A DNA stretch of 17,487 bases. It comes from an uncultured Ruminococcus sp. GTDB taxonomy: Bacteria > Bacillota > Clostridia > Oscillospirales > Ruminococcaceae. Of the stretch, positions 13,892-17,487 are shown one piece after another. Below the pieces are notes generated by a model that saw only the letters and a program-made list of their open reading frames with translations, was not told the origin of the DNA and made no database searches. The position numbers were made by a program, and so were the translations under genes. How positions within the stretch are numbered: the first letter of the stretch is position 1; each line of letters opens with the position of its first letter. Location: contig NZ_CAKSNX010000019.1 in NCBI RefSeq assembly GCF_934476685.1, positions 1-17,487 of the forward strand. Reading direction: 5' to 3'.

Positions 13892-15064
13892 ATGTATTTA
13901 TTGAGTAGTGAAAAAAAGGAATGCTATGGTTGTAGAGCATGTGCGGAAGTATGTCCACAAAAATGCATTACAATCGTAGAAGATGAAGAACATTTTATTT
14001 ATCCTTATGTTGAAAAGGATAAATGCAGAAAATGTCACTTATGTGAACGAGTGTGTCCAATAAATTATTCAAATGACAAAGCCGTTGATGACTTGGACAG
14101 GGAAGTTTGGGTCGGAGTGAGTAAATCAAATGAAGTGCGAATGAAGAGTTCTTCTGGAGGTGCATTTACTGCTATATATAGAAGTTTATTGGCTGAAAAC
14201 TATAAAATTTTCGGAGTGCGCTGGGATAAAAATCTAAAAGTAATTCACGATGTTGCTACAACAGAAGAAGAATGTGAGAAATTTCGAAAATCTAAGTACG
14301 TTATGAGTAACACAAATGGTTGTTTTTCATCAATCGCAAAACTATTGATGAAAGGAGATAAAGTGTGCTTTACCGCATCTCCTTGTCAGTGTGCCGCACT
14401 TCAAGCTTTTTTACAGACAAAGCGAATTGATCAGGACAATCTGATTGTTATTGATCTTATTTGCCATGGAGCACCAAATCAGTATCTATTTGATAGATAT
14501 ATTACAGAAAAGATAGGAGATAAAGAGAAGGTGAAGAATTGCTCCTATCAGTTTAAAAACAAACTTCCGTATCGAGGATCTGTAAATTCAAGAACTGCTA
14601 TTGTTAAGCGACAAGGCAGAAAAGATGAAATACTGACCATACAAAATGATCCATTTATAAAGGCATATTATGGTAGATTATTTTATAGACCGTCATGTGG
14701 TACATGTAAGTTTGCAAATTCTAATAGAGTTTCTGATATTACGCTGGGAGATGCTTGGCATATTGAAGAAGAATATCCAGAATGGGATCCTTTGGTAGGC
14801 GTATCATGTATTATTTTTAATACTTCTAAAGGGAAAGAACTTTTAGAAAAAATAAATAAACAAATGATATTGCGTAAGAAAGATGTAGAATGGGTTGTGC
14901 AAAATAATTTGCAATTCAATGTGCCAACAGAAATGCATAAGAATAGAAATTTATTTTTCAAACTTTTGGAATCAAAAAGCTTCAAAAAATCGGTAAACAT
15001 TAGTATGAAGAAACCAATCATGCTAAGGGCTTTTCGAAAGATTCGGTCAATTTTGAGTGCTTAA
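13892..15064 (+). CDS. Ferredoxin-FrhB-like protein of polysaccharide loci
   Basis: This 390-residue cytoplasmic protein begins with two 4Fe-4S motifs, C11-x2-C14-x2-C17-x3-C21-P and C45-x2-C48-x2-C51-x3-C55-P. It continues with the coenzyme F420 hydrogenase/dehydrogenase beta-subunit domains: MKSSSGGAFT (84-93), TASPCQCAAL (161-170), CHGAP (191-195) and RPSCGTCKFA, then SDITLGDAW (266-289). In bacteria lacking F420, such proteins are common in capsule and exopolysaccharide clusters, often beside polysaccharide pyruvyltransferase genes. Their reaction is unproven; a flavin-linked redox step is inferred. It is the last intact gene of the cluster, and no pyruvyltransferase is present. The downstream DNA is degraded and carries an insertion sequence. 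Confidence 0.9.
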   Translation: MYLLSSEKKECYGCRACAEVCPQKCITIVEDEEHFIYPYVEKDKCRKCHLCERVCPINYSNDKAVDDLDREVWVGVSKSNEVRMKSSSGGAFTAIYRSLLAENYKIFGVRWDKNLKVIHDVATTEEECEKFRKSKYVMSNTNGCFSSIAKLLMKGDKVCFTASPCQCAALQAFLQTKRIDQDNLIVIDLICHGAPNQYLFDRYITEKIGDKEKVKNCSYQFKNKLPYRGSVNSRTAIVKRQGRKDEILTIQNDPFIKAYYGRLFYRPSCGTCKFANSNRVSDITLGDAWHIEEEYPEWDPLVGVSCIIFNTSKGKELLEKINKQMILRKKDVEWVVQNNLQFNVPTEMHKNRNLFFKLLESKSFKKSVNISMKKPIMLRAFRKIRSILSA

Positions 15065-15390
15065 CGAAAATAAATACATTAGATTATTGTAGTGTATGAA
15101 ATATTCGCTGTATATTGCTTAAGCACAATATTCCATAAAAGGTTAATTATTTGTGTGTGATGAAAAAGAAAAGTATTATTAAGAACGTGTCAAAAATAAA
15201 TAATGATGAAGATTATGGTCAGTAGTTCTAAATGACGGAGAAATTTTAAAGTAAGTTATTTATATCCAGTGCTTTTTGAGTAGTAAGTGATAAAACTGAA
15301 ATAACATAAACTCATATCAGTAAAAGATGATTATTATCTCGTTCAATATACCTGACAGTACATTACGCATTATCATCAAATCTTAATTAA
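15065..15390 (+). other. Spacer between the FrhB-like gene and the insertion sequence
   Basis: About 325 bp of AT-rich DNA without a substantial gene. The longest thing resembling coding sequence is a 21-codon frame (15160-15225, MKKKSIIKNVSKINNDEDYG plus Q). Its start resembles that of polysaccharide membrane proteins, but it has no good ribosome binding site. It may be the stump of a decayed gene. A weak inverted repeat surrounds GCTTAAGC near 15118-15125. No terminator was found for the polysaccharide operon here. Confidence 0.35.
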
Positions 15391-15394
15391 TTAA
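15391..15394. repeat. Target-site duplication TTAA (left)
   Basis: TTAA directly precedes the left inverted repeat and matches the TTAA after the right one. The left flank is a run of TTAA/ATTAA units (about 15383-15394). Confidence 0.75.
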
Positions 15395-15406
15395 GGCAAC
15401 ACCGCA
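15395..15406 (+). repeat. IS5-family left inverted repeat
   Basis: GGCAACACCGCA is the exact complement of the right end. Similarity does not continue further into the element. Confidence 0.9.
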
Positions 15407-15409
15407 CAA

Positions 15410-15438
15410 TTGCAAAGCAGTGAAAAACATGGTATAAT
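15410..15438 (+). promoter_or_regulatory. Transposase promoter inside the insertion sequence
   Basis: TTGCAA (15410-15415), a 17-nt spacer and a perfect TATAAT (15433-15438) are followed after 6 nt by the transposase ATG at 15445. Transcription would start at or next to the start codon, so the message should be leaderless or nearly so. The AGGAG at 15439-15443 would then not be transcribed in full. Confidence 0.7.
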
Positions 15439-15444
15439 AGGAGT

Positions 15445-16422
15445 ATGGAAACACAACTGAAACTGGCCATGATGAACGACGAGCTGGGACAGGCCAGAAC
15501 CAGCAAAAAGGAATTTCTGGACAAAATTGAACGCATCATACCGTGGGATACATTCATAGGACTCATTGAGCCGTGCTATTACAAAGGAGAGCGTGGAAAT
15601 AAACCGTATCCGCTGGAGCTGATGCTGAGAATCTTTCTGCTGCAAAATCTCTATGATCTTGCAGATATGCGCGTTATGACGGAAGTCATTGACAGCCGTG
15701 CGTTCTCTGAGTTTTGCGGAATCACATCGCCAAATGAAGTGCCGGATGGAGATACCATCGGCAGATTCAGAAATCTTCTTGAGAAAAACGGCATTCAGGA
15801 AAAGATCTTTGCAGAGGTTGTGAAGATTCTTGAAAAACGAAAACTCATTTTGAAAAAAGGAACCATTGTCGACTCAACCTTGATCGCAGCACCGTCTTAC
15901 ACAAAGAATCGAAAGAAGAAGCGAGATCCGGAAGCACATTCGACGAAAAAGGGCAAACAGTGGCATTTCGGATACAAGGGGCATATTGGCGTTGACGAAG
16001 AAAGCGGACTGGTGCACCATGTTAAGGTGACACCTGCAAATGATGCGGATGTCACGGCTGTTCCTGATCTGCTGTACGGAGAAGAAGACCGGGTAGGCGG
16101 CGATTCCGGATATCTCGGTGCTGACAAACGTGATGATGCCGTCAAAAAGAATAAAGCAGGCAAAAAAATCAAGTACAATATCAACCGCAGACCGTCATCT
16201 CTGAAAAAGCTCTCCCGCAGCGGGCAATATTATGCAAGAAAAAGGGAACATGAAAAATCATCCGTAAGATGCAAGGTGGAACATGTTTTTGCAATCGTTA
16301 AGCGATTATTCCGATATCGGAAAACACGATATCGAGGTCTGCGAAAACAGACTGCAAAACTGAATATCATGTTCGCGTTGGCGAATCTGTATCTGGCTGA
16401 CAGGAAATCCCTGACGGCTTGA
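15445..16422 (+). CDS. IS5-family DDE transposase
   Basis: This 325-residue DDE transposase cuts and rejoins the element ends. The N-terminal DUF772-like DNA-binding region (about 20-110) includes PLELMLRIFLLQNLYDLADM and the F-C-G-I segment. The catalytic triad is visible: the first Asp in GTIVDSTLIAAP, the second in VGGDSGYLGADK, and the Glu in R-x3-E-x6-K (RCKVEHVFAIVK). No frameshift or internal stop is present and the length is normal. ATG 15445 is the first start. An in-frame Met-Met pair at 15469-15474 is an alternative if the leaderless message is not used. No convincing terminator was found between the stop and the right repeat, apart from a weak hairpin before a T6 run near 16488-16493. 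Confidence 0.95.
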   Translation: METQLKLAMMNDELGQARTSKKEFLDKIERIIPWDTFIGLIEPCYYKGERGNKPYPLELMLRIFLLQNLYDLADMRVMTEVIDSRAFSEFCGITSPNEVPDGDTIGRFRNLLEKNGIQEKIFAEVVKILEKRKLILKKGTIVDSTLIAAPSYTKNRKKKRDPEAHSTKKGKQWHFGYKGHIGVDEESGLVHHVKVTPANDADVTAVPDLLYGEEDRVGGDSGYLGADKRDDAVKKNKAGKKIKYNINRRPSSLKKLSRSGQYYARKREHEKSSVRCKVEHVFAIVKRLFRYRKTRYRGLRKQTAKLNIMFALANLYLADRKSLTA

Positions 16423-16508
16423 TTCAGTGCGCCCTGCGGACGAAAATTGAACATATCTCTGCGCTTTCAGCTTTTGGGTTGGCTGCGTTTTTTCTTGATC
16501 ACTATATA

Positions 16509-16520
16509 TGCGGTGTTGCC
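16509..16520 (-). repeat. IS5-family right inverted repeat
   Basis: TGCGGTGTTGCC matches the left repeat perfectly in inverse orientation. Confidence 0.9.
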
Positions 16521-16524
16521 TTAA
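16521..16524. repeat. Target-site duplication TTAA (right)
   Basis: TTAA directly follows the right inverted repeat, equal to the left flank. Confidence 0.75.
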
Positions 16525-16560
16525 GCTATTGACTGTAGTAAATGTAAAAAATCTTAGTAA

Positions 16561-16590
16561 TTGCAATTTAGGGTTTGCATACAATATAAT
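16561..16590 (+). promoter_or_regulatory. Promoter-like sequence without an evident gene
   Basis: TTGCAA (16561-16566), an 18-nt spacer and perfect TATAAT (16585-16590) would start a transcript near 16597 running about 300 nt to the terminator at 16856-16905. No good ORF lies in between, so it could be chance in AT-rich DNA or a small untranslated RNA. Confidence 0.35.
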
Positions 16591-16721
16591 CATTGGGATA
16601 TATATTTATTGTTCCAGTATGTAAGTAATTTTACAATTGATTTTGGCAACAGATATATTTGACATAAGTTTGAGAAACTAAAATTATAATCTTATCGTTC
16701 AAAATACAGCAAAACTTTTGA

Positions 16722-16832
16722 AAAAACTCTCAATTAAAGAAGTGTATTGGTTTTAAACATAGTGGCAAGAATAATTCTTTTATGCAGATAAAAGACCTGT
16801 CGTCTGGTAATAATCAAAATATCCTAAAATAA
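16722..16832 (+). pseudogene. Possible 3'-end relic of a lost gene
   Basis: After an in-frame TGA at 16719-16721, 36 codons run to TAA 16830-16832 and contain CIGFKHSGKNNSFMQIKDLS. The terminator follows 23 nt later, as would be normal behind a real gene. No start or ribosome binding site is present, and the family was not recognised. In AT-rich DNA a 36-codon run can also occur by chance. Confidence 0.25.
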
Positions 16833-16855
16833 TTTAATCATATAAAATTTTGTAT

Positions 16856-16905
16856 AACTGTCCTGCTGACATTCTGATTTAGACGCAGGGCAGTTTTATT
16901 TTTAT
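16856..16905 (+). terminator. Rho-independent terminator, probable end of the polysaccharide region
   Basis: An 11-bp stem with one G-U pair (AACTGTCCTGC 16856-16866 with GCAGGGCAGTT 16885-16895) closes an 18-nt loop and continues into TTATTTTTAT. It is the first convincing + strand terminator after the polysaccharide genes. Confidence 0.85.
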
Positions 16906-17053
16906 ACAACCATAAGCTATCATAAAAACCCGCTGTCCTTAACTTCCACCCACACACATAACCAAAAAACGTTCTATAAATTACCTCTTATAAAACTGAG
17001 GCAGGGTCATATAATATTATGGCAAACCCAATAAAACGAAAAGGAGAACGATT

Positions 17054-17257
17054 ATGAAAGGCATCACAACTCAGCAGGGAAGAGAGAACCTCGAAAGATT
17101 CAAGATGGAGGCAGCTAACGAAGTAGGCGTAAACCTTAAGCAGGGTTACAACGGCGATCTTACAGCTCGTGAGGTAGGTTCTGTCGGCGGTCAGATGGTC
17201 AAGAAGATGATCGACGCTTACAAGACAGCAGGAAGCAACAGCAACAACAATCAGTAA
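17054..17257 (+). CDS. Alpha/beta-type small acid-soluble spore protein
   Basis: This 67-residue protein coats and protects DNA in the dormant spore and is degraded on germination. The family core is clear: RFKMEAANEVGV (15-26), where the germination protease is expected to cut next to Glu19, and ARE-VGSVGGQMVKKMI (38-53), matching the conserved G-S-V-G-G-x-M-V-K-x-M/L-I block. The C-terminus is a short Ser/Asn-rich tail. AAAAGGAGA lies 8 nt ahead of the ATG. CATATAAT occurs about 35 nt further upstream, but neither a clear sigma-G nor a good sigma-A promoter can be assigned. This gene shows that the host has, or had, a sporulation programme. Confidence 0.95.
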   Translation: MKGITTQQGRENLERFKMEAANEVGVNLKQGYNGDLTAREVGSVGGQMVKKMIDAYKTAGSNSNNNQ

Positions 17258-17296
17258 CTTTTGCGGGATATCTTGTCCCGTAGATATCTGATAAAC

Positions 17297-17332
17297 AGCT
17301 CCTCTTCTGCTATGCGGAAGGGGAGTTCGTTT
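17297..17332 (+). terminator. Stem-loop after the spore-protein gene
   Basis: A 12-bp stem with several G-U pairs (17297-17308 with 17316-17327) closes a 7-nt loop and is followed by CGTTT, a poor T-run. A smaller perfect 7-bp hairpin (GATATCT/AGATATC) precedes it near 17269-17290. One or both probably end the spore-protein message. Confidence 0.6.
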
Positions 17333-17404
17333 ACATAAATCGTTTTGCAGCCTTAGTATTTGTTCGCTTTTTCTGAACATACATTTTAATATATGCTGAA
17401 TTTT

Positions 17405-17433
17405 TTCAGAAAATGTGAAAATTGCAATATAAA
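17405..17433 (+). promoter_or_regulatory. Weak promoter candidate for the gene at the right edge
   Basis: TTCAGA (17405-17410), a 17-nt spacer and TATAAA (17428-17433) precede a ribosome binding site at 17451-17457. The -35 box overlaps a hairpin made of ACATTTT...AAAATGT (about 17382-17416) with an inner CTGAA/TTCAG. Confidence 0.35.
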
Positions 17434-17468
17434 ATGTCACCAAAGTTCAGAAGGGAGATTTAGTAAAA

Positions 17469-17487
17469 GTGACGCTTCAAAAGGTGA
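17469..17487 (+). CDS. Probable start of a gene running off the right edge (partial)
   Basis: AAGGGAG (17451-17457) precedes GTG at 17469 by 11 nt, and six codons (MTLQKV) are open to the window edge. The spacing is a little long and the start is GTG, so the call is tentative. Nothing can be said of the product. Confidence 0.35.

Larger units (their letters stand above)
15395..16520 (+). mobile_element. Complete IS5-family insertion sequence
   Basis: The 1126-bp element is bounded by perfect 12-bp inverted repeats GGCAACACCGCA (15395-15406) and TGCGGTGTTGCC (16509-16520). TTAA flanks both ends (15391-15394, 16521-16524) and fits the YTAR target duplication of the IS5 subgroup. Because TTAA is its own complement, the exact boundary is ambiguous by four bases. 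It holds one transposase gene with intact catalytic residues, so it may still be active. Its GC content is clearly higher than that of the surrounding DNA, as expected for a recent arrival. Confidence 0.92.
16525..17053 (+). other. Spacer between the insertion sequence and the spore-protein gene
   Basis: This 529-bp stretch contains a promoter-like TTGCAA-18-TATAAT (16561-16590) with no clear gene behind it, a 36-codon gene-tail candidate (16722-16832), a strong terminator (16856-16905), and the leader of the spore-protein gene. No intact gene was seen on either strand. Confidence 0.45.

Noticed and set aside
16669..16700. TTGACA-20-TATAAT pair
   Set aside because: The 20-nt spacer is outside the usual 16-18 range and no gene follows.
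16988..17443. 151-codon minus-strand frame across the spore-protein gene
   Set aside because: It lies over a clear SASP gene and its terminator, has no ribosome binding site, and its residue order shows no family character. It is a shadow frame.
1..17487. tRNA, rRNA, CRISPR array, phage or conjugative genes
   Set aside because: None was found on reading both strands. The only mobile element is the IS5-family insertion sequence.

Overview
The window looks like a spore-forming Gram-positive of the class Clostridia, most likely a Ruminococcus-type gut Oscillospiraceae. The evidence is strong AGGAGG-type ribosome binding sites, sigma-A promoters, an alpha/beta-type small acid-soluble spore protein (SASP), and the relic of a fibronectin-III surface-protein tail typical of ruminococci. 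The genus is inferred, not proven. Two compositions are interleaved. The flanking genes (alcohol dehydrogenase, acetyltransferase, insertion sequence, spore protein) are visibly GC-richer. The polysaccharide genes, and a small membrane-protein island around 2.7-3.5 kb, are AT-rich.

Layout. (1) 1-400: promoter and first codons of a leftward gene, the last 20 codons of a lost Fn3-type surface protein, and its terminator. (2) 400-2397: a glycerol-dehydrogenase-like metal-dependent alcohol dehydrogenase and a GNAT acetyltransferase, closed by a strong terminator. (3) 2476-3783: a promoter driving a chimeric, truncated GNAT gene overlapping an unknown three-helix membrane protein, then a gene-tail relic and a terminator. 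(4) 3952-15064: a consensus promoter followed by a Wzx/Wzy-type cell-surface polysaccharide locus, all on the + strand. (5) 15391-16524: a complete IS5-family element with 12-bp inverted repeats and a TTAA duplication. (6) 16525-17487: a possible gene-tail relic and terminator, then a SASP gene, its terminator, and the probable start of another gene.

How the polysaccharide genes fit together. A small polyprenyl-phosphate sugar-phosphate transferase starts the repeat unit on the inner leaflet. A short-chain epimerase/dehydratase supplies or modifies a nucleotide sugar. Two GT2 enzymes and one GT4-like enzyme extend the unit, and a left-handed beta-helix acyltransferase probably acylates it. 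An EpsG/Wzy-type protein polymerises it and a Wzx flippase exports it. A LicD-family protein sits next to a TagD-like cytidylyltransferase, which suggests a CDP-glycerol- or CDP-alditol-fed phosphodiester decoration. An orphan ferredoxin/FrhB-like protein ends the cluster. No chain-length regulator, BY-kinase or phosphatase is present in the window, so control and length determination must be encoded elsewhere.

No wholly new system is evident. The points most worth a second look are the LicD/cytidylyltransferase pair with a His in place of the usual Arg of the TagD RTEGIST motif, the chimeric GNAT gene with its coupled membrane protein, the orphan FrhB-like gene beside an insertion sequence, a 46-codon single-helix ORF overlapping wzx, and gene-tail relics left in front of intact terminators at the seams.
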